Shown one piece after another: positions 8,183 through 17,232 of a stretch of DNA of 64,000 bases. Every line of letters starts with the position of its first letter. Positions within the stretch are counted from its first letter, which is position 1. Both the position numbers and the translations under genes were made by a program. Where the stretch lies: NCBI RefSeq assembly GCF_024112395.2, contig NZ_CP078013.2, forward strand, positions 6,356,501-6,420,500. The letters run 5' to 3'. Source of the DNA: Pseudomonas pergaminensis (GTDB lineage Bacteria; Pseudomonadota; Gammaproteobacteria; Pseudomonadales; Pseudomonadaceae). Below the pieces are notes generated by a model. That model was not told the DNA's origin, did no database searches, and saw nothing but the letters and a program-made list of their open reading frames with translations.

Positions 8183-9417
8183 GAAGCGCTGGCTGGGGTG
8201 GTGCTTGGCGCTACCGGAGCAGGCGTGCTGCTGGCCGGCGCAGTGGGTGCGGTGGACGCTGCCGGGGCGGCAGCAGGTGTTGCTGGCTTGGCCGGTGCTG
8301 GTTTTACGGCAGCCGGCTTTGCAGCAGCAGGTTTAGCAGCTGGTTTGGCGGCCGGCTTTGCAGCGGCAGGTTTGGCAGCTGGCTTAACGGCTGGTTTGGC
8401 AGCAGCAGGTTTAGCGGCTGGCTTAACGGCTGGTTTGGCAGCAGCAGGTTTAGCGGCTGGCTTGGCGGCTGGTTTCGCAGAAGCGGTTTTAGCAGCTGGC
8501 TTGGCGGCTGGTTTCGCAGCAGCAGGTTTAGCAGCTGGCTTGGCGGCTGGTTTGGCAGCAGCGGTTTTAGCCGCTGGCTTGGCGGCTGGTTTGGCAGCAG
8601 CAGGTTTAGCAGCTGGCTTGGCGGCTGGTTTGGCAGCAGCGGTTTTAGCCGCTGGCTTGGCGGCTGGTTTCGCAGCAGCGGTTTTAGCAGCTGGCTTGGC
8701 GGCTGGTTTTGCAGCAGCAGTTTTAGCAGCTGGCTTGGCGGCTGGTTTTGCGGCAGCAGTTTTGGCAGCTGGCTTGGCGGCTGGTTTTGCAGCAGCAGTT
8801 TTGGCAGCTGGCTTGGCGGCTGGTTTTGCAGCAGCAGTTTTGGCCGCTGGCTTGGCGGCTGGTTTCGCAGCAGCAGTTTTGGCCGCTGGCTTGGCGGCTG
8901 GTTTTGCAGCAGCAGTTTTGGCAGCAGGTTTTGCTGCGGCTTTAGCCGGTGACTTGGCAGCAACCGCTTTGCTCGCGGGCTTCTTCGCCGCGCTCGCTGC
9001 AACAGCTTTCGCAGGGGTACGAGCGCCCAGCACTTTAGCCACGGCTTCTTTCACACGACCAACGCCCTGGGCCAGTTTCAGGCTTTCCTGAGCATCTTTT
9101 TTGAGTTGGGAAATATAGGCGCGGGTTTCAGCTTGGCGATCCTTGAGGGCGTCCAGCAGGTCCTCAAGCTCTTTGACAGCATCTTTGGCTTTGGCTTGTG
9201 CCTTGGCCTTGCCGGCAGTAGCGGCGTCTTGCAGTTTGGTGCGGGATTTGTGCAGCTTTTCTTGCGCTTTACCGCGTTGTTTTTCCAGCTTGGCGAGCAG
9301 TTTTTCTGCATCGGCCAACGCTTGGGAACAGGCGCTTTCCAGATGTTCGAGCAAGCTGCCCGAAAGTTGTTGGAGTAAATGCAACGGGGTATTAACAGGC
9401 TTCTGTTTGGCCGACAT
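8179..9417 (-). CDS. algP: AlgP, histone H1-like alginate regulatory protein
   Basis: A 412-residue protein starting at 9417 after a good AGGAGG site. Residues ~10-130 are helical coiled coil rich in Lys/Glu/Ala. From ~145 to 390 it is a low-complexity tail of KPAA-type repeats arranged in about fifteen 13-residue units (KPAAKPAAK(T/P)AAA), reading as 39-bp DNA repeats. This is the AlgP (AlgR3) architecture known from P. aeruginosa, where the protein binds DNA like histone H1 and affects algD transcription. The tail ends in a Pro/Ala/Thr/Ser-rich segment. Repeat number is expected to vary between strains. Confidence 0.9.
   Translation of the reverse strand: MSAKQKPVNTPLHLLQQLSGSLLEHLESACSQALADAEKLLAKLEKQRGKAQEKLHKSRTKLQDAATAGKAKAQAKAKDAVKELEDLLDALKDRQAETRAYISQLKKDAQESLKLAQGVGRVKEAVAKVLGARTPAKAVAASAAKKPASKAVAAKSPAKAAAKPAAKTAAAKPAAKPAAKTAAAKPAAKPAAKTAAAKPAAKPAAKTAAAKPAAKPAAKTAAAKPAAKPAAKTAAAKPAAKPAAKTAAAKPAAKPAAKTAAAKPAAKPAAKPAAAKPAAKPAAKTAAAKPAAKPAAKPAAAKPAAKPAAKTASAKPAAKPAAKPAAAKPAVKPAAKPAAAKPAVKPAAKPAAAKPAAKPAAKPAAAKPAAVKPAPAKPATPAAAPAASTAPTAPASSTPAPVAPSTTPASAS
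8320..8940. repeat. 39-bp tandem repeat array inside algP
   Basis: About fifteen in-phase copies of a 39-bp unit. On the + strand each reads roughly GCAGCAGCAG-TTTTAGCAGC-TGGCTTGGCG-GCTGGTTTT, and each encodes one 13-residue KPAA unit of AlgP. Units differ mainly at third positions and at Thr/Pro codons. Confidence 0.85.
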
Positions 9418-9609
9418 GGTTTACCTCCTGGCTGACGTGGGTGCGGCTCATACTAGCCCTCTGCTCTTACCGCCGCTAGGGCATGTTGACAGTATCGTTT
9501 GCCTTGCGTTGCACCGCGCGAAAATTCTTATCGATATAACGAAAACACGCGGCACTTTTTACCCGTTCACACTGGCATAATCCGTCGCACTTTCGGCGGG
9601 AGAATACCC

Positions 9610-10287
9610 ATGTCGCGTTACCTTTTTCTTGTGCTTGGTCTAGCAATATCAGTGACCAATGCGAGCGAGCAATCGCCGGCAAAAATCACTGAAAAAAACC
9701 AACATGACCTCGCCTACAGCCTGGGCGCGAGCCTTGGTGAACGCTTGCGCCAGGAGGTTCCGGACCTGCAGCTACAAGCGTTGATCGACGGCCTCAAGCA
9801 AGCGTATCAAGGCAAGCCATTGGCATTGGACAACGCACGCATCGAGCAGATTCTTGCCCAGCACGAAGCACAGAACGAAGCCGATGCGCAGGCACCGCAA
9901 AGCGAAAAAGCACTCGCGGCCGAACAACAATTCCTGAGCAAGGAAAAAGCCGTAAAAGGCGTGCGCGAATTGGCGGATGGAATCCTGCTTACCGAACTCA
10001 CACCCGGCAATGGCGAGAAGCCAACGGCCAGCGATCAAGTCCAAGTGAAGTACGTGGGACGATTGCCCGATGGGACGGTGTTCGACCAAAGCACGCAACC
10101 CCAGTGGTTCCGTCTGGACAGCGTGATCAGCGGCTGGAGCAGTGCATTGCAGCAAATGCCAGTGGGCGCGAAATGGCGCCTGGTGATCCCCTCAGCCCAG
10201 GCCTATGGTGCCGACGGTGCCGGCGAATTGATCCCGCCCTATACCCCTTTGGTGTTCGAGATCGAGTTGCTCGGAACCCGACACTGA
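9610..10287 (+). CDS. FKBP-type peptidyl-prolyl cis-trans isomerase
   Basis: A 225-residue exported isomerase. The start at 9610 follows GGGAGAAT and opens a signal peptide of ~20 residues (cleavage near TNA-S). Residues ~25-125 form the N-terminal dimerisation domain (DLAYSLGASLGERLRQ). Residues ~130-225 are the FKBP domain, with VKYVGRLPDGTVFDQS, the ISGWSSALQQMPVGAKWRLVIP stretch and the closing LVFEIELL strand. The family speeds up proline isomerisation and has chaperone activity in the periplasm (FklB/FkpA/Mip-like). It is divergent from algP and ends at a terminator shared with algQ. Confidence 0.88.
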   Translation: MSRYLFLVLGLAISVTNASEQSPAKITEKNQHDLAYSLGASLGERLRQEVPDLQLQALIDGLKQAYQGKPLALDNARIEQILAQHEAQNEADAQAPQSEKALAAEQQFLSKEKAVKGVRELADGILLTELTPGNGEKPTASDQVQVKYVGRLPDGTVFDQSTQPQWFRLDSVISGWSSALQQMPVGAKWRLVIPSAQAYGADGAGELIPPYTPLVFEIELLGTRH

Positions 10288-10293
10288 GGCCAT

Positions 10294-10325
10294 AAAAAAC
10301 GGTGCGTCATGCGCACCGTTTTTTT
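10294..10325. terminator. Bidirectional Rho-independent terminator between fkbp and algQ
   Basis: An 8-bp perfect stem ACGGTGCG/CGCACCGT with a 5-nt loop is flanked by an A-tract on the left and a T-tract on the right, so it can end transcripts from both strands. Confidence 0.9.
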
Positions 10326-10341
10326 GTATCGCGATCGAGCT

Positions 10342-10800
10342 TCAAGCCTGAGTAGCAGACTCTTCCTTGTGAGCGTTATGCAGCACTTCGATCAAGCAAT
10401 CTTCCAGCTCGAATCGCTCATGCAGCAGCGCACCCAATTCTTTGAATTTTGCTGCAACACAGTTTCCGGCATCACACAGGTCGGTGAAGGCCAGCAGCTT
10501 CTCGGTGATGACATCGATGCGTGGGTAAATGGTCTCAGCCAAGTCCAGGCCACGCTGATCGTCGAAGGCTTCGGCCTCCTTGGTCAGCTGTTCGTAGACG
10601 CCAAAATGGCCGGCTGACACGTAGTCCACCAACACACCGCAGAAATCCTGCAACGGTTCACGGTTCTCCGCCAGTGCCTCGGGCTTGGCGCCGAGAGCAT
10701 CAAAGGCCCGAACCAGTTCGTGACGTGCCTTCAGCCAGCTGTCGATCAGCTTGTGCACCCCACCCCAGCGTTCCTGAGCATTCTGACAACTTTCCAGCAT
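10342..10800 (-). CDS. algQ: AlgQ/Rsd, anti-sigma-70 regulator
   Basis: A 152-residue all-helical protein of the Rsd/AlgQ family. Recognisable blocks are the N-terminal [19 protein letters not shown] (about 5-23), [23 protein letters not shown] (about 50-72) and [19 protein letters not shown]. Rsd/AlgQ binds region 4 of sigma-70 and shifts RNA polymerase towards other sigma factors; in P. aeruginosa it affects alginate, siderophore and ppGpp-related traits. It sits between the FKBP and dsbB genes, the same place as in P. aeruginosa, with a 209-bp upstream gap that should hold its promoter. Confidence 0.93.
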   Translation of the reverse strand: MLESCQNAQERWGGVHKLIDSWLKARHELVRAFDALGAKPEALAENREPLQDFCGVLVDYVSAGHFGVYEQLTKEAEAFDDQRGLDLAETIYPRIDVITEKLLAFTDLCDAGNCVAAKFKELGALLHERFELEDCLIEVLHNAHKEESATQA

Positions 10801-11009
10801 GATGATCTCTCTTCCCTATAGGGGCGCTGCCGCCTGGTGCCCGCGCAACACTTCAAGGATAAAGCAGCAACCGGACAAGGCCGCATCTGATAAACGGTTT
10901 CAATAACACGTGCGGGCCAGATTATGCCCGCATGACTATGGCTTCAAGGTACGCAGGAGAGAAAGTTCATACAAGTGTTTAATCCCGTCCTACAAACTGC
11001 AACCGGCGT

Positions 11010-11531
11010 TCAGTGCCTCGCCGGGCGCAAACGTTGGCTCAACAACAGCCGTGAAAACTGCATGGCGCCAAGGATCAACATCGCGACGAAGAACAGCAGG
11101 CTCCACTCCGGCAGGCTCAAGTCAAACAGCGTCCAGTTGATCTCCACGCAATCAACGGTGCCTTTGACCGTCAATTGCAGGGCCTGCCAAAACGACAGGT
11201 TTTCGATCATGAAGTGCAGGCTCGGCCAGCAATCCGCTGCCTGGTCCGGTGCGGCGTTTTGTAGCAATACCTGACGCACGGCAGTCATCGCACCGAGCAA
11301 CGCAAAGCCCATGCTTGCCAGCCCGTACAGGCAAAGAATAGAGCGCTTGGGGTTATGCAGGGCAGCGACCAGGTTGATCAAGGTGAAAGCGGCGAGGAAT
11401 ACCCGTTGCATTTGGCACAGGAAGCAAGGACGCAGCGAGGCGCCAAATTCCAGGTAGAAGGACGCGCCCAACGTCAGCGCACCTGCCAGGAACGCAAGGA
11501 AAAACAAGGAGCGTGAGGGGGCCAAAGACAT
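11010..11531 (-). CDS. dsbB: Disulfide bond formation protein DsbB
   Basis: A 173-residue inner-membrane protein with four predicted spans. The quinone-linked redox pair CFLC is at residues 36-39, and the second periplasmic pair is Cys101/Cys128, all in the positions expected for DsbB, which reoxidises DsbA and passes electrons to quinone. Pseudomonads carry two dsbB-like genes; this one, next to algQ and hemY, corresponds to the copy called dsbH in some annotations. No dsbA is near. The 478-bp stretch back to hemY start is not part of the gene. Confidence 0.88.
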   Translation of the reverse strand: MSLAPSRSLFFLAFLAGALTLGASFYLEFGASLRPCFLCQMQRVFLAAFTLINLVAALHNPKRSILCLYGLASMGFALLGAMTAVRQVLLQNAAPDQAADCWPSLHFMIENLSFWQALQLTVKGTVDCVEINWTLFDLSLPEWSLLFFVAMLILGAMQFSRLLLSQRLRPARH

Positions 11532-11719
11532 GCTTTATCCGCATCGCGAAAGATAGGTCGCTACGGTAGAGGAAAGGCCTGACCGCTTTCAATACATGCT
11601 GGAGCAGACGATTCCGCGAGAGGGTAAGGACTTCCCACCAGAAGATGGAGGACTTTGGGCTATCTAGCGTCGGACTTTGCCCACAAACCCTCTAACGCAA
11701 CGTTTTTAGAGCTCATGAA

Positions 11720-11749
11720 GGTTGGCGGTCGGATATATCCGCGCCAACC
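11720..11749. other. Hairpin downstream of hemY
   Basis: An inverted repeat GGTTGGCG/CGCCAACC encloses the perfect palindrome GGATATATCC. It lies 19 bp past the hemY stop and before dsbB. There is no T-run on either side, so it is not a standard terminator, but it could stabilise or end the hem operon transcript. Confidence 0.4.
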
Positions 11750-11767
11750 CTCGTCCGCCTTCCTACA

Positions 11768-13009
11768 TCAAGCGCGAGCCGGGACAGGCAGCGGTGATGC
11801 CAGCAAACGGTTATCCAGCAGCCCAAGGCCCTCTTGGAACAGCTGATTACTGCGCTCGGTATCGCCAAGCTGAGCCAACAAACGTGCGAGCTCGGCGCAG
11901 GCTTCAGGATTGCGTTGCACCTGCAAACTGCTTTCCAGGTAATCCCGCGCCTTGCCCCACAAGCTGTTTTGCAGGCACAGGCGACCCAGTGTCAGCAGCA
12001 GGCTGGCATCGCCTGGATGGTCCTTGAGCCAACCCTCGGCAAACTTCAATTGCCGGGCCGGGTCACTGCCACGCAACAGGCCATATAGCCGGATCAGGTG
12101 GCTGTCGTAGCCGCGCTTGAGCGCGACACACAACGCTTCTTCAGCCTTGGCATCGGCGCCCAGTTGGCGCAATTGCTCGGCGTAGGCCAGCACCAATTGC
12201 GGCTCCTGGCGCTGGGCAGACGTGAGCTGCTGCCAGGCCCGCTCAAGCGACTGCAAGCCGGCTTCGCCCTGCTCTTCGCGTTGGGCAGCGAGGCTCAGGT
12301 TCTCACCCCAGGCGCGGCGCTCAAGCTCGGCCAGTTCACTGGCGGGCAGCACTTTGTCCTTGCGCAGTTCCGGCAGCAGGCGAATCACTGACGACCAATC
12401 ACCGCGCTGCTGATGCAGGCGCTGCAATTGGCGCAATACTTGCGCGTTATGGGGATGACGTTCGTGCATTGCCTGCAAGGTGATCAGTGCACCGTCGCTG
12501 TCGCCACGGTCCAATTGCAGTTGCGCATGGCTCAAGGCAACCGCCAGCTCGGCCTGGGGTTGACGCTCCAGGGCGCGCTCCAGCAAGCCGTCGGACTCTT
12601 CATACCGCCCCTGCTCATTCGCGGCACGGGCCGCGCCGAGGTAGTACAGCAGTGGCTGGCGCTCGGCTTCGGCGGCTCGGTGCAGGTGGCGCTCGGCGCT
12701 GGCCCAGCGGCCTTCAGCGAGGTCCATCTGGCCTTGCTCGATGGCGATCTGCACGCGGCGACTGCGATTACGTCGCGACCACGGGTTGACCACACCACCG
12801 GACGTGGTAACCAGGCTCACCAGTACGCGGATCAGGTAGATGGCCAAACCGAAGGCAAATACCGCCACCACGGTTGCCCAAAGGCTCGACTCGTAATGCA
12901 GCACATGCGGGTAGGTAATCAGCACGTAGCCGGTGTGTTTCGAAATGCCTACAGCCAGCGCCAGCGCGATTGCAATCGCCAGCACCAGGATCACATAGAA
13001 ACGTTTCAT
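11768..13009 (-). CDS. hemY: HemY, heme-biosynthesis-associated TPR membrane protein
   Basis: A 413-residue protein with two N-terminal membrane segments (about 5-25 and 42-65) followed by TPR repeats from ~95 to 390 (for example AERHLHRAAEAERQPLLYYLGAARAANEQ). This is the proteobacterial HemY fold, distinct from the Bacillus protoporphyrinogen oxidase of the same name. Its exact step is unsettled; it is thought to organise late heme or tetrapyrrole assembly at the inner membrane. It is fourth in hemC-hemD-hemX-hemY, 5 bp after the hemX stop. Confidence 0.9.
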   Translation of the reverse strand: MKRFYVILVLAIAIALALAVGISKHTGYVLITYPHVLHYESSLWATVVAVFAFGLAIYLIRVLVSLVTTSGGVVNPWSRRNRSRRVQIAIEQGQMDLAEGRWASAERHLHRAAEAERQPLLYYLGAARAANEQGRYEESDGLLERALERQPQAELAVALSHAQLQLDRGDSDGALITLQAMHERHPHNAQVLRQLQRLHQQRGDWSSVIRLLPELRKDKVLPASELAELERRAWGENLSLAAQREEQGEAGLQSLERAWQQLTSAQRQEPQLVLAYAEQLRQLGADAKAEEALCVALKRGYDSHLIRLYGLLRGSDPARQLKFAEGWLKDHPGDASLLLTLGRLCLQNSLWGKARDYLESSLQVQRNPEACAELARLLAQLGDTERSNQLFQEGLGLLDNRLLASPLPVPARA

Positions 13010-13014
13010 CGGCT

Positions 13015-14127
13015 CTACTCCTGCTTCGCCGACGTCGCCGCCGCCTTGGCTTCGTCGGCAGACAGATGACGACGCTCAAGGTACGCCTGCACGGCAGCCA
13101 GGCTTGCGGCCAGGTCCGGTGTCACCACCGACACGGCCTTGGGCTCAAGCTCGGCGATACGCGCCAGCATCGCCTTGCTCTGCGGGTTGTCCTGGTTGAA
13201 GTTGTCCTGCAACACGCTGCGCGCTTCGCCCAGCGAGCGGCTGTAGACGGCCGATTCACCATTGAGCGCCGCCCATTGCGCTTGCTCCAGGGCCAGGCTC
13301 AGGGCCAGGCGCACCTGGTTCAGACCTTGGCCGGCCAGCAGTGGACGGATGTTGTCGTCGGGGTTGAAGTCGATGCGGAAGTAACGGGAAATCTGCTCCC
13401 ACCACTGGCTCCAGCGGCTTTGCGTATCGGTGGTCGGACGCCCTTCGGAAGCGGGGTCGGTCAGTTGATACTCAGGGGCAATGGCCGCCAATTGCACGAC
13501 TTGGTCACGCAGGGCCGCCAGTTGCAGGTATAGCCCGGTACGGTCCGGCTGCTCGGTGCTGCGCAGCGCGGCAAGGCTCTTGGCCAATTGTTCGCGGGCA
13601 GCGTAAGAGCCTGGATCGCTTTGCTCGCGTAGGATCTCGTCGGCACCCTGCACCAGCGCCTGGGCGCTGTTGATATCTTGAAGGGCGGACAAGCGCAGGC
13701 TCGCCAGGCGGATCAAGTGTTCGGCCTCGGCCAGTCGCCAATCCTTGCGGCTGGAGCCCAGTACGGTTTCCAGGCGCTGGCTCAGCTTCTGCTGGTCACC
13801 CTGCAACTGGGCCACCAAGCGACGGCGTTCCTCCAGCTCATCCGCACCCGGCAATTGCGCCAGGCGCGCGGCCAGTTGTTGCTGGCTTTGCTTGAGGGAC
13901 TGGGACTGGTCATCGAGGGTCTGCACCTGGCCCAACTGTTGTTGGCTGCTGGCCTGCAGGGCGCGGACCTGCCAGATACCCCAGCCGCCGGCGGCAACAC
14001 CGGCTACGCCGAGCAGCAGGGCGACGATTGCCAGGCCATTGCCACGGCGCGGCACGGTGACCGGTGACTCAACCGGCGCATCAAGTGCGGGTTGGGTTTC
14101 ATCTTTAGGCAAGGCTGTTTCGCTCAC
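13015..14127 (-). CDS. hemX: HemX-like membrane protein of the hem operon
   Basis: A 370-residue protein with a ~30-residue acidic cytoplasmic lead, a single membrane helix at about 32-53 and a long periplasmic coiled coil (55-130) followed by a helical domain. It matches the HemX family often annotated as uroporphyrinogen-III C-methyltransferase. However, no SAM-binding methyltransferase motif is visible, so the enzymatic name is misleading. The likely role is as a structural partner of HemY and HemD in heme synthesis. It lies 18 bp downstream of hemD. Confidence 0.88.
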   Translation of the reverse strand: MSETALPKDETQPALDAPVESPVTVPRRGNGLAIVALLLGVAGVAAGGWGIWQVRALQASSQQQLGQVQTLDDQSQSLKQSQQQLAARLAQLPGADELEERRRLVAQLQGDQQKLSQRLETVLGSSRKDWRLAEAEHLIRLASLRLSALQDINSAQALVQGADEILREQSDPGSYAAREQLAKSLAALRSTEQPDRTGLYLQLAALRDQVVQLAAIAPEYQLTDPASEGRPTTDTQSRWSQWWEQISRYFRIDFNPDDNIRPLLAGQGLNQVRLALSLALEQAQWAALNGESAVYSRSLGEARSVLQDNFNQDNPQSKAMLARIAELEPKAVSVVTPDLAASLAAVQAYLERRHLSADEAKAAATSAKQE

Positions 14128-14145
14128 GTATCCGTCCTTTGCGTT

Positions 14146-14904
14146 TCAGAGAGTGGGAACGGGATAGCTCCGTATCGCCACTAACAAAGCCGCGGCACTC
14201 GCACCGCGACAATCCACAACTTTTTCTGCGCCAGCGGCCCGCGCCATTTCCTGGACTCGCGGGCTCGGCACGAACAACGGCAGCTGTGCCACCTGTGGCC
14301 AATCGGCTCCGGCCAGGGCTTGCAGGTGCAAAAAACCCTGCCCACTGCTGACCACCAGGCCGTTCAAGCGTTCCAACTGGATGCGTTGCATCAGCACACC
14401 GGCGTCGTAGGCCGGCAGGAAACGGCGATACAACTCCAGATAGTCGACACTAGCACCTTGCTCACGCAAACGCTCCGCCAGCAGTTCGCGACCGCCCTCG
14501 CCCCGCAGGATCAATACCTGAGCATCGGGGCGTGCGATAGCCTCGCGCAACGCAGGCAATTGAAGCAAGGCCTCGCTGTCATCGCCAGTCGGTGGGTAGT
14601 GAACATTGAGGCCGTGATCAGCCAGGACCTGCGCGGTGGCGGCGCCGACACTGAACCACGGCAGTTGCTTCCCCGCCCGCCCCAGCTGCTGCACGGCCAG
14701 GCGCGCGGCAGGTTTGCTGACGACGATCACCGCACAGTAGCGGTCCAGATCACAGAAGACGGCCTGCTGTTCAGGGGTGACAGGCAGCGGCTCAATGTCC
14801 AGCAACGGCAAGCTGCTGCTGAAGATACCCGCTTCGGACAACGTGGCCGCCAGGGCCATCGAGTCCTCGGCAGGCCGCGTCAACAGCACGCGCCATTCGG
14901 TCAC
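14146..14904 (-). CDS. hemD: Uroporphyrinogen-III synthase
   Basis: A 252-residue two-domain protein. The sequence is typical of the poorly conserved HemD family: [17 protein letters not shown] at the start, [16 protein letters not shown] at ~78 and [14 protein letters not shown] near 195. It closes the linear hydroxymethylbilane made by HemC while inverting ring D, giving uroporphyrinogen III, the branch point to heme, siroheme and cobalamin. Its start overlaps the hemC stop by 4 bp (ATGA), indicating coupled translation of consecutive enzymes. Confidence 0.93.
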   Translation of the reverse strand: MTEWRVLLTRPAEDSMALAATLSEAGIFSSSLPLLDIEPLPVTPEQQAVFCDLDRYCAVIVVSKPAARLAVQQLGRAGKQLPWFSVGAATAQVLADHGLNVHYPPTGDDSEALLQLPALREAIARPDAQVLILRGEGGRELLAERLREQGASVDYLELYRRFLPAYDAGVLMQRIQLERLNGLVVSSGQGFLHLQALAGADWPQVAQLPLFVPSPRVQEMARAAGAEKVVDCRGASAAALLVAIRSYPVPTL

Positions 14905-15842
14905 TGCGGACCGGCCTCGCCATAGACTTTTTGCAGAATGGCGCCGGCGCCCTTTTCCAGCAGCTCTTCAGCCACCTGGATACCCAGGGCTGTGGCGTCA
15001 CGCTGCGGACCACGCACTTCAGCAGTCAGCAGGGTGCCGCCTTCCGGGTCGCCGACCAAGCCACGCAACCACAGGTTTTCACCTTCAAGCACGGCGTAGC
15101 AGGCGATCGGCACCTGGCAGCCACCGTTGAGGTGCTTGTTCAGGGCGCGCTCGGCCGTGACGCGCACTTCGGTGTCCTGGTGATCCAGGGGTTTGAGCAG
15201 GGCGTGGATTTCTGTGTCGGCGGTACGGCATTCAATGCCAACCGCGCCTTGCCCACCGGCGGGCAGGCTGTCCTCGACGCTGATGGCTGAGGTGATACGG
15301 GCTTCGAAGCCCAGGCGGATCAGGCCCGCCGCCGCTAGGATAATCGCGTCATATTCGCCGGCATCCAGCTTCGCCAGACGGGTGTTGACGTTGCCGCGCA
15401 GGAAGCGGATCTGCAGGTCCGGGCGGCGGGTGAGCAGTTGTGCCTGGCGGCGCAAGCTCGACGTACCGACGATGCTGCCCAGGGGCAGCTCATCCAAAGA
15501 GGCATACGTGTTGGAAACGAAGGCATCACGCGGGTCTTCGCGCTCGCAGATGCAAAACAGACCCAGGCCTTCCGGGAAGTCCATGGGCACGTCTTTCATC
15601 GAATGCACGGCGATGTCAGCTTCGTTTTCGAGCAGTGCGGTTTCCAGTTCCTTGACGAACAAACCCTTGCCGCCGATTTTCGACAGTGGCGAGTCGAGCA
15701 GCTTGTCGCCGCGACTGACCATGGGCACCAGGGTCACCGTGAGACCTGGATGGGCCTGCTCCAGACGTGCTTTGACGTATTCGGCCTGCCACAAGGCCAG
15801 GGCACTTTTACGGGTGGCGATGCGGATTTCGCGAGAGGACAT
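14901..15842 (-). CDS. hemC: Hydroxymethylbilane synthase (porphobilinogen deaminase)
   Basis: A 313-residue enzyme matching the family length. The dipyrromethane cofactor cysteine is Cys242 in [12 protein letters not shown], the same number as in E. coli. Other catalytic residues are seen in RKSALALWQ (11-19), the KIGGKGLF loop (55-62), HSMKDVP (80-86) and SLRRQAQL (129-136). It joins four porphobilinogens into hydroxymethylbilane. It is the first gene of hemCDXY and is separated by 138 bp from algR on the same strand. Confidence 0.96.
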   Translation of the reverse strand: MSSREIRIATRKSALALWQAEYVKARLEQAHPGLTVTLVPMVSRGDKLLDSPLSKIGGKGLFVKELETALLENEADIAVHSMKDVPMDFPEGLGLFCICEREDPRDAFVSNTYASLDELPLGSIVGTSSLRRQAQLLTRRPDLQIRFLRGNVNTRLAKLDAGEYDAIILAAAGLIRLGFEARITSAISVEDSLPAGGQGAVGIECRTADTEIHALLKPLDHQDTEVRVTAERALNKHLNGGCQVPIACYAVLEGENLWLRGLVGDPEGGTLLTAEVRGPQRDATALGIQVAEELLEKGAGAILQKVYGEAGPQ

Positions 15843-15980
15843 GGATCAATCCGTACTGAATAGATACGGCAGATAATAACAGCTCAGGCAAATACGCTTT
15901 GATTTGAATCAGCAAGTGCGGGGCCTCCCTGGCCTCGTCGCACCGGGATATGGAATGCAAGCCTCGCCACAGCCCTGGGA

Positions 15981-16727
15981 CTAAAGCTGCTGCATCATCT
16001 TGCGCACACCGGCGACGTGCCGTCGGCTGACGATCAACGCGTCACCGTTAAGGCCTTTCAGGAATAGCTGAAAGTGCCCCAGGGGCGTGCGTTGCAGGCG
16101 TTCGATTCGCTCGCGGGCTACCAGCGCGTTGCGGTGGATACGCACGAAGCGGTCGCCGAACTCGTCTTCAAGTGCCTTGAGCGGCTCATCGAGCAGTACT
16201 TCGCCACCTTGGTGACGCAGGGTCACGTACTTGTGGTCGGCAATAAAATAGACCACTTCACCCAACGGGATTAGCTCTATGCCTTTGCGGGTTCGGGCGC
16301 TGATATGGCTGCGCGGCCCGTTACCACTTTGGGCGGCAGGCTGAGTCAGGGCGGCAAGCTGGACGCGGGTTGGGCGCTCAGCCTTTTTCAGGGCCTTGAG
16401 CAACGCGTCGCCGGCCACCGGCTTGGTGAGGAAGCTGACACCGCTGGCTTCCAGCGTTTCCGCAGAAAACTCTTCGCCGGTTGCGCAAAACACCACGGCG
16501 GGTGGTGACTCTCGCTCGCTCAGTCGGGCGGCAACTTGCAGGCCATCGAGGCCTGGCATACGGATATCGAGCAACACCACATCCGGCTTGAGGCTGTCGA
16601 TCAGCGTCAACGCCTCTTCGCCCGTGGTGGCGCTCGGTTCTAATACTGCGTAACCCTCGAGTTCACTGATCAAACGGCTCAGTCGCTCGCGGGCTTGGGG
16701 TTCGTCATCAACGATCAGGACATTCAT
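15981..16727 (-). CDS. algR: AlgR, LytTR-type response regulator
   Basis: A 248-residue regulator, the same length as P. aeruginosa AlgR. The receiver domain (1-120) has the acid pocket DDE at 7-9, the phospho-accepting Asp54 in LLDIRMPG and the conserved Lys in FLTKP near 104. The LytTR DNA-binding domain (~140-245) contains the HKYVTLRH and FVRIHRNALVA blocks. I chose the ATG at 16727 because it gives the exact family N-terminus MNVLIVDDEP; 11 more codons are open upstream. AlgR controls alginate, twitching and other virulence traits. The kinase gene algZ/fimS, adjacent in P. aeruginosa, is absent here. Confidence 0.95.
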   Translation of the reverse strand: MNVLIVDDEPQARERLSRLISELEGYAVLEPSATTGEEALTLIDSLKPDVVLLDIRMPGLDGLQVAARLSERESPPAVVFCATGEEFSAETLEASGVSFLTKPVAGDALLKALKKAERPTRVQLAALTQPAAQSGNGPRSHISARTRKGIELIPLGEVVYFIADHKYVTLRHQGGEVLLDEPLKALEDEFGDRFVRIHRNALVARERIERLQRTPLGHFQLFLKGLNGDALIVSRRHVAGVRKMMQQL

Positions 16728-17232
16728 ATTGCGCTGGATTCCTGCGTGAGTCTCGCACAAGGATAGCGTAGACAGGTGCGGTGACTTGCGTCACAGCGAT
16801 CCACGCTAAGACTAGCGCGAGCGGCAAAAAGTGCCCTGAGAGTGGCACCCATATTTACCCGGACCTGTTCAATTACGCCCAAGACCTGCTGCCTTCGGGC
16901 ATCGTCATAGGGTTTGCTGATACACAATCCGAATACCCCCCTTTTTTAATGGATAGTCTGGGCTCTGACCGCATCACCCGACTTTGGTGCATTCACACAC
17001 TATCAGTCCAACTGTAGACGCTCACTGAGACGACATTGCTCAATCGTCAAATATCGTTTCAATAAGCCTCTGTACTCAGTCTCGTCCTGGACGCGGTCGG
17101 CGGCAAGGCACTTAGCCATCCTTTGCACAAATAAAAATGCCGACGACCCACAGCACCGCCTCCACGGGCAACCCTGTTATTATCGCCGGCACACTTCCAT
17201 GCCTCTTTATTAAGCAGATCACGAGCGAATCC
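16728..17232. other. Divergent 505-bp algR/argH intergenic region
   Basis: The space contains no convincing gene. It holds the upstream regions of algR (minus) and argH (plus) and a CRP/Vfr-like site at 16780-16795. A 67-codon minus-strand open frame at 16724-16927 has no recognisable domain and no resemblance to the histidine-kinase C-terminus of AlgZ. Confidence 0.6.
16780..16795. promoter_or_regulatory. Candidate CRP/Vfr binding site upstream of algR
   Basis: GGTGACTTGCGTCACA matches the TGTGA-N6-TCACA consensus in 9 of the 10 specified positions (first T is G). It is centred about 60 bp before the algR start codon. In P. aeruginosa the cAMP receptor Vfr is known to influence fimS/algR-dependent traits; use of this site here is inference. 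Confidence 0.4.

Noticed and set aside
8198..9091. Plus-strand glycine/alanine/leucine-rich frame in algP
   Set aside because: It is the complement of the 39-bp repeat array and has no start region or known domain.
16724..16927. 67-codon minus-strand frame upstream of algR as an algZ remnant
   Set aside because: No histidine-kinase motif and no similarity to the AlgZ C-terminus that I can recognise.
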